A stretch of 64,000 nucleotides of DNA from Tenodera sinensis (lineage: Eukaryota > Arthropoda > Insecta > Mantodea > Mantidae), in assembly GCA_030765045.1 (NCBI GenBank), contig CM060963.1, positions 113,603,735 through 113,667,734 of the forward strand. Direction: 5' to 3'. Positions 33,370-43,727 of this stretch are shown here, one piece after another. The position numbers and the translations under genes are program-made. The notes beneath the pieces were generated by a model that was given only the letters and a program-made list of their open reading frames with translations, had not been told where the DNA came from and did no database searches. The first letter of the stretch is position 1, and the number at the start of each line of letters is the position of its first letter.

Positions 33370-35215
33370 GGAGCTATTCATCATCTGATTCTATGCTCAC
33401 AATAATGTTATCTATAACATCAGATATGATTCCATAATTTTTCCAATATTCAGTTTTCATTTCCTTCATTTTCTTACAAAACCCTACCCAGTCGAATTCT
33501 GTTACTGCTTCGATGGCCTCCTGTGTAAGATCTTGCCCTTTCTGTAAACTCAGGTTTCCATTGTTGTTACAGCTTCCCACATAATCTTTTATTTTAGCCC
33601 AAGTGAACTTAGGACTTAGATCGCACATATATGGTGGTAATCTAACTGGCATGTGTTCTAAACTTGTAAGAAACCTATCAATTCTGTAATCCTTTTTTCT
33701 TGGGCAATGGACTTCCAGAAGGGGCAATAAATTTCCTTTCCTCATTTGTTCCTCACAATTAACACCATGTTTCTGCAAGAAATTCACTATCTCTTTGACA
33801 GGTAGAACTGGAACTTAAAAATTCAATGCCACAACTCGGATTTGAACCACAGACCTTCCGCTTAGTGGGTGGCTGCTCTACCACTGAGCTATTGTGACAA
33901 ACTGCCAGAATGGCATTAAATTCTCAAACCAGTTTGTATTTCTCCTGGTAAACCACAAAGGCAGTCTCACATCAGAGACAAATTACCCCAATGGTGACTT
34001 ACTATTGTAAATACTTTATATCCCAGAACTAAATAACCTTCAGATGGTAATTATTATTTATTTATGCCAACAAACTTACTGTTGGTGTTTTTAAACACAC
34101 AAGCCGTGTGTGGGCAAAGTTTGGGAGGTAGAACTGTAATTTGTCTCTGATGTGAGACTGCCTTTGTTGTTTACCAGGAGAAATACAAACTGGTTTGAGA
34201 ATTTAATGTCATTCTGGCACTTTGTCACAATAGCTCAGTGGTAGAGCAGTCGCCCGGTAAGTGGAAGGTCTGTGGTTCAAATCCCAGTTGTGGCATTGAA
34301 TTTTTAAGTTCCAGTTCTACCTCACAAACTTTGCCCACACACGGCTTGTGTGTTTAAAAACACCAACAGTAAGTTTGTTGGCATAAATAAATAATAATCA
34401 CTATCTCTTTCTTCGTAGAATATTTAGTTGGACACTTTTCAGATAAGACTGAATGGTATGGAACGTTGTCCAAAACTATAACTGAAGAAGATGGAATGTG
34501 TGGAATAAGCATTTCTTTCAAACATTTTTCAAAATTTTGGTGGTTCATTTGGCCATGGTAATCTCCACTGATGCTTCCTACCCTATAAAGAAGTTTTGCT
34601 CCATTTACAAACCCCATCTTGCCTCCAGCGTGTAAAAGAATGAACCGACTGCCTGCATTGTAACTTTTGGTCACTCCAAAAACCTCTTCAGATTGCCAGC
34701 ACCTCTTCACGGTTATGTTACTGTCCAACATAGTTTCATCTAAATAAATGATGTTTCTGTTAGATTCCCACAAAGTTTTAATATGTATAAGGTACTTATG
34801 ACACCACTGCACAATTTCAATTTTTCAATTAAAATCTTACATTTGTCTTCCACATTTTCTCTATTTGAAGTCAATACTTTTTAAAACTCTTATCAAAGAT
34901 TTTGTGCCCCAAAGAAAATGTATCTTCTGCTTAACAATCAGCAGGAGTTTCTTTGCTGTTGGAACTACTTTTTGTACTTTGTAGAATTCCTGAACTACTT
35001 TCCGGATAACGCACTCATCAAAATTATCCACAAATACTTTTCGATTGCCTTTCCGTGTATTTCTTCTTTTTCCTGGTGTTGAAAATACAACAGAACCTCC
35101 AGTTTGCTTGTGAAGTTGCTTACCCTCTGTTCTAATTTTCAGAATCAAATTTTCTGATTTTCCACAATAGTCTGCTGTCCTCTTTGTTGCCTGTTTAAGA
35201 GGAAAATTTAAGGTA
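33370..35215 (-). pseudogene. DDE-superfamily (DDE_3/Tc1-like) transposase gene split by a SINE cluster
   Basis: On the minus strand, 35215-34861 encodes an N-terminal part that looks like a helix-turn-helix ('CVIRKVVQEFYKVQKVVPTA') after a basic 'GKRRNTRKGNRK'. 34845-34411 encodes the catalytic start ('IIYLDETML', first Asp; 'SVIVLDNVPYHS', second Asp). 33796-33374 gives the end ('HMPVRLPPYMCDLSPKFTWAKIKDYV' region). In relatives the last motif is 'LPPYxxDLNPIExxWAxxK', so the catalytic Glu position is lost here (KF instead of IE). A 601-bp SINE-bearing insert with a 13-bp target duplication separates the two catalytic halves, and a frameshift lies near 34850. It is a relic of a transposase gene lying in the host intron. 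Confidence 0.75.
33797..34397. repeat. 601-bp composite of family-S elements
   Basis: Flanked by the 13-bp duplication 'tcactatctcttt' (33784-33796 and 34398-34410). It contains an antisense tRNA-like body (33797-33990), a unique spacer, an inverted copy of the tail (about 34048-34118), a sense tRNA-like body (34120-34310; A-box 'tagctcagtggtaga', B-box 'ggttcaaatcc') and a forward tail (34310-34397). The two tails form an inverted repeat of about 85 bp. Confidence 0.85.
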
Positions 35216-35310
35216 TTTTGCCTGGATTCATTGTCACATTTTTGTGTGATGTTTCAAATCAATTTACGAGCCTCACTATGGACCACAAGATTTCATTTAT
35301 GAATGACCTC

Positions 35311-35624
35311 TGATGTACCCTCAGCCATAATAAATTACAGTAGATTGGCACTTGTAATATTCATAACTACTTACAAGTGAGAACACTGTCTAAAGTGCAC
35401 ATAATAATAACAATCCAATGTGATAATTTCTGTTTATGCAAGCATTGCCACACGTCACTCCCCTCAACAGACTGCTCCTCTCCTTGCAAACACACAGAGT
35501 TTGGTCTCTTGCAGTACTTATGACATTTAAAGTCATTATTGATGCAGTATTAATACAGTATATCAACTGAAAATGAATTTAAGATCTGCTGGTGGATTAT
35601 GAGGAAATATGCAAGTCAGTTGTC
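35311..35624. other. Host intron, no feature recognised
   Basis: AT-rich, no coding signal. Confidence 0.4.
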
Positions 35625-35627
35625 ATG

Positions 35628-35762
35628 TTAGCATGTTACAATGGTAGCTCAGTTAATTAGAGTAACTAGTTGAAACCAGAAGAACCATGGTTCAAATCCT
35701 AGCAATGGCATTGAATTATTCAGTCTGATTCTACCTTTCCAACCTTGTCATACACATAACCT
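35628..35762 (+). repeat. Diverged family-S tRNA-derived SINE
   Basis: 'ggtagctcagttaat' A-box, 'ggttcaaatcct' B-box, then 'ggcattgaattattcag' and 'ttctaccttt', the same order as in the younger family-S bodies but more diverged. Confidence 0.65.
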
Positions 35763-36099
35763 GCGTGAAAATACAATAACTGATGCCCATTCATTAAGGT
35801 TGCTCAACAATGTGTAACAGTATTAATGCTTATGCAATGGAATTGAAGCATACCTTTACGGCAGATTTCTAATATGCTGATTTTAATGTGAAACGATGTT
35901 ACTTCACCTTCTAATTATGTGTAATTCCGCATAGAGGCACAACTTGTTCTAGATTTTGGAGTTGATCTAGCTCAATGCAGCTGCAGTCTTTAAAGCTTGC
36001 TCCTATTAGATCTCCCAAGGGTCACAGTGATGGGTCAATATGAAATTTATTAATAAGTTTGTCTATTTAAATCAGTATCAGTAAACTTTATTAACTTTT

Positions 36100-36430
36100 A
36101 ATGGCAGTGGTGCTGTGACCAGGGGGTTTGACTATTTACCCATCACCAAGGCGGCCTGGGTTTGATCCCAGGGATCAAATACCATGTGGTATTTCTGTTG
36201 GATGAAGCAGCATCTGAACAGGTTTTCTCTGGATTCTCTGCCACTCATTCCACCATTTGCTCCATCATCACCTTTGCAATCATCCATTTCGCCTGCATTT
36301 CCTATCATTCTCTTCCTCACTCTCACACCTGGTGCTGGGCTGAGCATCCACTTCCAGGTCTTCACTCTGTTTGGTCCATAGGTTAGTCTGCTCCCAACAG
36401 GCATCTGACCCTAGGTAATCCAATGAAAAA
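36100..36430 (+). repeat. tRNA-derived SINE, fourth family
   Basis: A B-box-like 'gggtttgatccc' near 36156 closes a tRNA-like head. The body of about 250 bp is GC-richer than the flanks and ends in 'aaaaagaagaagatg'. Both strands are open in places only because of composition. Confidence 0.55.
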
Positions 36431-36563
36431 GAAGAAGATGAACTTTTAGTGGTGTTTTACAATTGAATATTCGTACAAATATTCATCTCTTGCTTTTTTG
36501 TTTCCATTGATAAAAAGTGAAGAACAACTTCTCAATGCCTTTGTTTTGCCCTCAATAATGCAG

Positions 36564-36611
36564 GCTTAGAAAAGAAGCTGCCTCAACTCAATGATAAGAG
36601 AATACACAAGG
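36564..36611 (+). CDS. Possible optional 48-nt host exon
   Basis: 'aataatgcag' precedes and 'gtcctc' follows. Phase 1 at both ends, so it would insert in frame between exons c and d, reading LEKKLPQLNDKRIHK. The donor is poor and there is no independent support. Confidence 0.2.
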
Positions 36612-36639
36612 GTCCTCTGACATTGGCTAAACTGTATTT

Positions 36640-36757
36640 ATAGAGAGAGGGAGGGAGGGAGAGAGAGAGGGAGAGAGGGAGGGAGAGAGGAAGGGAGAGA
36701 GAGAGGGAGAGAGGGAGGGAGAGAGAGAGGGAGGGAGAGAGGGAGAGAGAGAGAGGT
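36640..36757. repeat. (GA)n/(GGGA)n microsatellite
   Basis: Purine-only run of about 118 bp. Confidence 0.9.
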
Positions 36758-36940
36758 TTCTTTCTACATTAACAAATTTTATGTAATGGAGGAAACAGTA
36801 CAAAGCATCTATTTCCAAAATTAAGTATTCTTCTTTATAGATTATGAATGGTTTATGGTAGTGATGATATAAACAATAGTAATACAATAGTTACAAACAT
36901 TAACATCTTATTAAACTAATAGTTCCTCCCCTATTTACAG

Positions 36941-37092
36941 GCATACATGCTTCAGTAAAAATTGAACATGCACAAACAGAGTTTAATACTTTAAATGGAC
37001 TATTATCAGAGGATGAAGAAAATACAACCAATGATAACATAGGAATGAGGCTTAAAGATGATGAGGCCTTTGGTACATTTCCAACAGAGCAG
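36941..37092 (+). CDS. Host gene, exon d (acidic domain)
   Basis: 'cctatttacag' precedes and 'gtaaat' follows. The 152 nt continue phase 1 of exon c and end at a codon boundary. It encodes about 50 residues, starting IHASVKIEHAQTEF and including 'GLLSEDEENTTNDN' and 'DDEAFGTFPTEQ'. The segment is acidic and hydrophilic, likely disordered, with an NTT sequon. It is not similar to any transposon product in the window. Introns of 6.6 kb before and 17.3 kb after are filled with mobile elements. Function not recognised. Confidence 0.65.
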
Positions 37093-37326
37093 GTAAATCA
37101 TGATTAATATCATAATAAATTTGTTTCTTCATTCACCACTGTTCTTCTAGGATTCATGATGCGAAAATTGAAACTGAGTAAGAATTGAGGAAATGTATAC
37201 CCCAACCATTACATAATCCAACATTATCATATTCTAAACTATGTGTTCTTACATTTATTCAGTAATAATTATTAAGAATAATCAATTTAGTCAGAAATCT
37301 GAATCACTAAATGTTCCAGTAGGACT

Positions 37327-37693
37327 ACTTGTGTGTTTGTAAACTTTTGCTCGTTGACAAGGGATACAGGTTTTGGCCTACAGTTTTACATCTTGTTTGA
37401 GTGAAGGACAAACAAAACGCTGCCAAATTTGGTCCACTGTACCTTTAATACCTGGGTGAGCTAAGTCATGTAATGCATGGAAGACTTGTTGTCTGTAGGT
37501 GGGTGGAATGTAAGGTCTGAGTTTGTTTGTAGAATTGTCACATACCAATTCAGATCCGTCAGGTAACATCATTGTGGTGAATTTCAAGAACAGGTTTCTG
37601 ATACCTTGAGACTTTCCAATCCTGAATCATTCTCTTGTAACCTTGCAATGTCTTCGTATGAAATGCTTGCTGGCAATACAACGTCTGAAATCC
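37327..37693 (-). pseudogene. Gypsy/Mag integrase zinc-binding region
   Basis: Encodes 'RPYIPPTYRQQVFHALHDLAHPGIKGT', the HxxxH half of the H2C2 integrase finger. After a frameshift comes 'CIPCQRAKVYKH', the CxxC half. Preceded by linker sequence ('SISYEDIARLQENDSG' in another frame). The catalytic core is not present. Confidence 0.7.
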
Positions 37694-38217
37694 TGTGAAA
37701 CCGCAATTATAATGTGAATATATGTAATTGATAATAGAAAGAAACAAAAGGAGATTCTAATCGATAGTTAAGGAGAAGACGTAATAAAGCTGAATAGATT
37801 AAAGTCTCAAGAATGGAAGCCTAGGCAGATTTAAATGAGTGACAAGGTTACAATTGTTGTACGTGCAATGCCCGAATGATTCCACTGGCTGATTCGTAGC
37901 TTGCCATGATGTGCTCTAAAGTTGCCCAATGAAAATCGCTTCCTTCGTGTCGCCCACGCAAAACATATGCAACACAACACATTCGTCTTGAATCGAGCAG
38001 AGAGCACGCATGCAATTTGGGATTTGTACGTAAGCTGGCACGTATACATTTTTCGGCGGTTGCCAAAGGGTGACAAAGTTCAAGTATTATAAAGTTGCAG
38101 TTGAAGTTAGAAAGTTATATTCTATTTAGATATCATCGGCAGTTCTCTACAAATCTGGAAATTTGAAAATAAAGTCAAATGTTTGTTAACTCTTTGTTTG
38201 GTTCCATTCTTACCACA
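37694..38217 (+). repeat. Candidate solo LTR inside the Gypsy/Mag element
   Basis: A 524-bp block splits the RNase H-integrase linker. It begins TGTG and ends CACA, has TATAAA at 38088-38093 and AATAAA at 38168-38173 in LTR-like spacing. I could not find a target duplication. Confidence 0.4.
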
Positions 38218-38256
38218 ACTCACGCATACCTTGCAGATTAGGACCTCTTGCTAGAG

Positions 38257-38815
38257 CTAGTCAGATACTGGGACACCAAACACAGGATAGGAGATATCCT
38301 GGTGACGAGATCTTTTAGATCTTAAAGACGACATTAAATCGATATGGGGAAGAGGAATATATGCGTCACCTGGAACATGTATCAGCTGGAATATTACATC
38401 CCCCTGGAAGATACTGGATTCAGTAGTGAACTGAGCAAGGTAGTCAAGGTGCCAAAGTTGCCTGGGAGTAGCTTTGTCCAAGCATTACTTGAAGGCAAAA
38501 GTTAATGATCTGTGGTCTGTGAAGAATGTGAACTGCCTGCCCTCTAGCAAGTATCTGAAGCGCTTCACTGCCAAATAGGTCGCAAATAGATCACAATCAT
38601 AAGTGTTATAATTGTGTTGCATTTCAGTGAAGGATTTGGAGAAGAATGCAAGTGGCTCTGGTGTTTTGCCTCTCATTTGCTGAAGCGAGGCTCCATAGTC
38701 GGAAGCGTCGACCATTAAAATTAAGAGAAAATCAGGTGAAGGATGAGCGAGTAGTGCTGCATTAGCTAGGTCTTCTTTCAACTAGCTGAATGATTGATCA
38801 GCCATTTGATTCATC
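38257..38815 (-). pseudogene. Gypsy/Mag RNase H region
   Basis: Encodes 'LILMVDASDYGASLQQ' (RNase H first Asp), 'PLAFFSKSFTEMQHNYNTYDCDLFA' (catalytic Glu replaced or shifted within the usual 'YSTYDREL' block) and 'FFTDHRSLTFAF' (Asp). A frameshift follows, then 'PRQLWHLDYLAQFTTESSIFQG'. Typical length and order for Gypsy RNase H. Confidence 0.8.
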
Positions 38816-38817
38816 TA

Positions 38818-39295
38818 TAGAAAGATTTTATATTTAGTTCAATTTAAATTCCCAATGAAAAACATGTCAGATGTTCACACATATAATACCAGGAATAATC
38901 AATTACTATATCTCCCCAGAACCAGATTACATTTATCAGAGAGGGTCCCTAGTTATATGGGAGCGAAGTTTTATAATGCTTTGCCTGAAAATCTAAAGTC
39001 ATATGAAAATTATACCTTTAAAAATAGGATAAAAAATTATTTAATAACCAAAACTTTTTACAGTATTGAATACCTAAACTTATAGATATTTCCTATGATG
39101 TTTTGATTATACTAATTGTACTTTTAACTTCTTATCTAATTATATTGTATATACTATGTAATTACTAAATTCCTTTCTATTTATGTTTCTCATGACATGG
39201 GCCCTTACAGGGTACCCTTTTATATCATCTTATGTATTGACTCATGATATGGTTCAATTGTGTATTCCACTGTATTGAACTGAATGAATAAATAA
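38818..39295 (+). mobile_element. LINE 3' end (Jockey/CR1-like) inserted in the Gypsy element
   Basis: The plus-strand frame 38855-39085 reads 'HTYNTRNNQLLYLPRTRLHLSE' and 'GAKFYNALPENLKS', the C-terminus common to several insect non-LTR retrotransposons. A 3' region ending 'aataaataaa' follows. It separates RT from RNase H of the Gypsy element. 5'-truncated, as usual. Confidence 0.65.
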
Positions 39296-39299
39296 ATTG

Positions 39300-40145
39300 G
39301 ATGATTATCCTTTTTCTTCGCGTTTGTGCATAAGTCAAACAGGGGTTGTTGAGTTTCAACATAAAGAGCATCGATAGAAATACAAAAGTCCCAAAAATCT
39401 TCAAAGTTCTGTCACTGCTGTAGGTCATGGAAAGCCTTTGATGACTTGCACTCTGTCTGCCCATGGTGGCAATCCTCGATTAGACACAAGATAACCCAAA
39501 AATGATATTTCCATCACTCCAAACGTACACTTTCCCACATTAATGTTAAGGTTATGTTTATCTAGGCATTCTAAAAGTTGCTGTAGATGGATCATGTGTT
39601 CTTCTTCTGATGATGATACTACCAGTAAGTCGTCTAAGTATGAATAGACAAAAGGCAAATCCTGTAAAACACCATGAATGTAACGCTGAAATGTCTTGCA
39701 GCATTGCATAGTCCAAAGGGTATCTTCACAAATTCAAAGAGACCAAATGGAATAATAACAGCTGTCTTCGGAATGTCTTCTGGAGCAACAGGAATGTGAT
39801 AAGCTCTAATGTGGTTAACCTTAGAAAAAATGGTTTTGTCAGAAAGTCGGCATTGTTATGGCATTTAGTGCTCAATAATCATAATCACCACAGGGATGCC
39901 ATGTTTCATCTTTCTTTGGGACTAGATGGAGAGGGCTTGACCAGCAGCTTTTTGAAGGTCGGCAGATACCAAGGTTGATCAGCTCTTGGAATTCAAGTTT
40001 GGCCTGAGCCAGTTTATCTGGTGGTAGCCGTCTTGCTCGTGCATGGAGTGGGGGTCCTGTAGTGGTGATTGTATGGTGAACAGTAACTTTAGGAGAACTG
40101 AAATTAGGCTTTTCAGTGAAGAGGTTAGAGAATCTCTTCAATAAT
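39300..40145 (-). pseudogene. Gypsy/Mag reverse transcriptase
   Basis: 'VHHTITTTGPPLHARARRLPPDKLAQAK' (40080) and 'SSPLHLVPKKDETW' start the RT. 'YSYLDDLLVVSSS' (about 39640) holds the YxDD catalytic motif. 'LNINVGKCTFGVMEISFLGY' and the thumb follow. Frameshifts occur near 39870 and 39720. Confidence 0.85.
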
Positions 40146-40380
40146 CACGATATTTGTGCTGTAGATCAATCAGAAACACTGAATTGTGGTTTGTTGTGCT
40201 TATGAAACCTGTGCTTGAGACCAGAGTTTTCCTGTCAAGCAACTGCTGTGATTTAATGTCTAACAAGAGGCCAAAGTAACTCAAAAAGTCAGCTCCAATA
40301 ATAGATTGGTGAACATCAGCTAGAAGAAATGGCCATGGAAATCTTCTCCAAAGGCCTAATTCAAGGTTAAGAAGGCGTTC

Positions 40381-40570
40381 TCAATATGTGTGTATTATGG
40401 AACTGTATGCTGCGTAGAAATGTCGCTTCTGATTGTTTTTATGTTCTAGTGCAGTTGCATGCTGAACTGATACATCTGCCCCAGAATCCACTAAAAATCT
40501 AAGACTTCTATTTTGATCTGTTATGAACAGGTGGCAAGATAATTCAACCCCCTCACTCTGTGCCACACCA
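40381..40570 (-). pseudogene. Gypsy/Mag aspartic protease
   Basis: 'RSLRFLVDSGADVSV' contains DSGA, a retroviral-type protease active site, located between gag and RT as expected. Confidence 0.7.
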
Positions 40571-40580
40571 AGTGAAGGTC

Positions 40581-41322
40581 CTAAAAGTTTTCCGGTAACG
40601 TGTTACTAGATAAGTGTGTAACAAATGAACATGGTGGCAAGCATTTTCTAGCATTTTGCTTGAACTTGTAGTGATACCAGTAGGTTGGATACATGCCGGG
40701 ATGACTTGGATCTAGAACGTGATGGCGATCAGGTTTCTGGATGTAATTTGTTACCTCAGAAAATTGCTTTTCTAGGTGTGAAAGTCTATCATCTTGAGGT
40801 GATTGAGCAACTACTTCCGTACTATACATGAACTGGCTAGGTGCTGAGATCTCTACAATTTTATCAGCCATAGAGGTCATTGCATCCAAACTTACATCTT
40901 GGCTGGCTGCCAAGATTGACCATGCATTGTTAAGAAGCCATTGCATAAATTTGGTTTTTAAAAAGTCATCAGTTACTTGTGATCCCACCAGAGCACACAT
41001 CTCCCTGAGTAGAGAGGATGGTTTCTTGTCTCCTAATTCAAGTTCTGTGAGTAACTTTTTTGCCTTCTGCAACTCGGATTCTTCAAATTCAGCAATAATA
41101 CGTGCCTTTAAGTCTGTATAGAGTAGCTGACATAGGTTTGGATATGAAATCTGATATCAATTTGGCAACTTCAGCATCTAGAGATCCTAAAATATAATGT
41201 TATTTGGTCCTTTCGTTAGTGATGTTGGCAGTAGTAAATTGAGACTCAACTTGTATGAACCATATTTTGACATTTTTGCACCAGAATGGTGGTATTTTTA
41301 CCGCAACTCGTGAAACTTCCAT
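40581..41322 (-). pseudogene. Gypsy/Mag gag
   Basis: Starts near ATG 41322 ('MEVSRVAVKIPPFW'). After a frameshift it continues 'KKPSSLLREMCALVG', 'DDFLKTKFMQWLLNNAWSILA' and 'MADKIVEI', the capsid-domain order of Mag-lineage Gag proteins. Ends with 'LSHLEKQFSEV'. No Cys-His knuckle. Confidence 0.75.
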
Positions 41323-41330
41323 GCCGGTGT

Positions 41331-42049
41331 TTGATTGATTGGTTTGGTTTGGTTTGGGTTGGACATGGCATATGTATACAATAATATTAATTACAATTGA
41401 TTAATTCAATGCATGTACTCATGGAATCGTTGTTTGATCACATCGGATTCACCAGAAGTAGTTTTTGGTTAAAATAACACATTTATTAAGTAATGAAACT
41501 TACATAACAACATAGAACAATGTAACTAGATACAAAACAAAACTCGTTTTTGTTGAAGAAGTTACTAACAACATTACATGAGAAAACAAAGTGAGTCATG
41601 CCAAAGAGATACATTACAGAAGAGCAACTCCTTTTCACAGTCCATGTATCATGAGTCGCCACAAACTCAACAGTCAAAAATGTTTGGACATTACCAAATG
41701 GAGCATGGTTAATGATTAATTCAAATTAAATATATATCTTGTAGCTTATTAAGCTGAATTTTATTTTTATGAAACAGGAAACAAATGAGGGGTCTAGATG
41801 TAAATTCAGACTTTTTCACTTCTGATGACTTTGAGTAAACAGGAGAAACATTTTTGCATTTGCATTTTGCATTTGCCTATTAAATGCATATTACAAGTAA
41901 GAATTACACCACCTAATGTCACTTTTTGCACTATATCAATATTTATATTAATAGAAGGATGCAAGACATTATATCCAATACCTATCTCAACATTTGTAAC
42001 TAGTGAAAAATCTGGGTTTGCACCCATACCATTCAAATATTGCTGATAG
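41331..42049. other. No gene recognised
   Basis: Includes a 'ggtttgg' repeat near 41340. Overlapping frames at 41806-42078 have no family signature. Confidence 0.4.
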
Positions 42050-42697
42050 GCACAATCTTTCAAAAAGTAAATACCCAACTCCAGTAAGACCTGCGCAAAG
42101 GGTCACCTAATTCTCAGACATTCCAAAATGGATGGTATAAGAATTAAATTTTCCACATATGCTTCCCTTGCTGTGAGAGCATGGCAGCCATCCTCTCACC
42201 TTGCAGCTTTGAAAAGTAATATTTCAGCAATCATTCTATATTAACATGCAAATGCTGAAAATTCAATGCTGCCACACCTGCAGAAAATATATTATTATCG
42301 GGTTTTGGTTTTGATTAAATAGTGGACAAGAAGTAGCAACAATGCCAATCTTGAGCTCTCTGCTTATCAACATAAGCTTAATCATCCACAATGAATTTCT
42401 GTACTCAGTAGTAGCTGAACGCATTAAAGTGCATTATCCCATCCAGAGTGATAACCTGAACATGGATCAAATCCCACATAGCACACAGTTTTTCTTTTCC
42501 CCTTTCTTCCTGTTTTAATGGGAACATCATTATTTATATATCGTGTATATAATATACTATTATACAATATTATCATATTGCTGCAATACGATTGAAATTT
42601 TAAAATTCAAAGCTTTAGGAGATATTGAATCCAAGTGCTGTAGATAAAACAGGGAATTCAGCTACTTCTGCTATCAATCATTCTTCCAGAAATTAAA
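42050..42697 (+). repeat. Dispersed repeat Y, left copy
   Basis: About 645 bp matching 48781-49415 in inverted orientation. Shared landmarks: 'acccaactccagtaagacctgcg', 'caggtgt', 'gataaaacaggga', 'ttccagaaattaa'. A B-box-like 'ggatcaaatccc' near 42465 hints at a Pol III ancestry but is not decisive. Confidence 0.8.
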
Positions 42698-42984
42698 ACC
42701 TAACATCTTCTTCTTTCACTTTCCATGCTGCTGTTAGGCATCGGGTTCCTTTAGCCACTTTCTGTATTTGATCCTATCCTGCGCCAACCTGTATATTCCT
42801 CTCATTGTCATCCCATGTCCGACTGCTACTCTTTCCATATATTGTCTCCATTCCATCCTAGGTCTTCCCATTCTTCTCTTCCCCTCCGCTATTACTTTAA
42901 ATGTTCTTTTAGCTAATCTTTTTTCATTCATCGTTACTAAGTTTCCCAACCATCTTAGTTGGTTTCTTTCCATTGTCTTCAGTA

Positions 42985-43727
42985 TACAGAGTGGAAGTGA
43001 AATGATCCATCAGATTTTAACAGCGAATTTCTCATGTTGTGAATAACAAGAAAGTCTAATACCAAAATGTTGAAAAGTTTATAGTTTTCTAGAAAAAAAT
43101 ATTTTTATCAAAAAAATGTATCATCACCTGACTGAAAAATTGTTCATTGAAGGTTCTTCATAGAAAATTGAATAAACGACAACTTTTTCCTTTGGCGTAT
43201 TTCAATACATTCAACGATTTTTGTGTAAATTAAATTTAAAAAACCCACAATTTATTGAAACAAAAAGGCAACAAATTATGGGTTCTTTTAAATTTAATTT
43301 ACCCAAAAACCGTTGAATTTATTGAAATATGCCAAAGGAAAAAGTTGTCGTTTATTCAATTTTCTATGAATATAGCCATAAATCAACAACCTTCAATCAA
43401 TAATAATTTAGCCAGGTAATGATTGATTTTTTTTGATAAAAATATTTTTTTCTAGAAAACTATAAACTTTTCAACATTTTGGTATTAGCGATCTGACCGC
43501 CAAAACATAAAAATATGGTGCTCTCTAAAAAGTGGTTACTATTACTGCTATTGCTCTCTTCAATATCAGTGAAAAATATTGGAGAGCAAGAGGATTAATG
43601 ACTTCATTGTCAGAAATTCAGCATTAGCTAACAACAACAACATTTTGGTATTAGACTTTCTTCTTATTCATAACATGAGAAATTTTCTGTTAAAGTCTGA
43701 CAGACTTCCATCACTTCCATCCTGTAC
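42985..43727. mobile_element. Foldback (palindromic) element nested in the LINE
   Basis: The left arm (42985 to about 43243) and right arm (about 43264-43727) are inverted copies: 'ttaacag..aatttctcatgtt', 'aagtctaataccaaaatgttgaaaag', 'tagttttctagaaaaaaata' and 'ccaaaggaaaaagttgtcg' each appear once per arm in opposite sense. Ends are TACAG(A/G)..TGGAAGTGA. No coding capacity. A 151-bp LINE-end composite is inserted in its right arm. Confidence 0.75.
43488..43638 (+). mobile_element. LINE-end composite element E, copy 1
   Basis: 151 bp inserted with a 15-bp target duplication 'aacattttggtatta' (ending 43487; 43639-43653). It joins the distal 5' untranslated region of the I-type LINE ('gaccgccaaaac..atggtgctctctaaaaa..ggttactattactgctattgctct') to the LINE 3' end ('ttggagagcaagaggattaatgacttc..gctaacaacaac'). 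Confidence 0.85.

Larger units (their letters stand above)
37327..41325 (-). mobile_element. Gypsy/Mag-type LTR retrotransposon, decayed (minus strand)
   Basis: Minus-strand order is gag, protease, reverse transcriptase, RNase H, integrase, as in Ty3/Gypsy elements. No flanking LTR pair is visible. Two insertions interrupt it: a candidate solo LTR (37694-38217) and a LINE 3' end (38818-39295). It sits in the host intron after exon d. Confidence 0.8.

Noticed and set aside
36627..36887. Ser/Pro/Leu repeat protein on the minus strand
   Set aside because: Produced by the (GA)n microsatellite.
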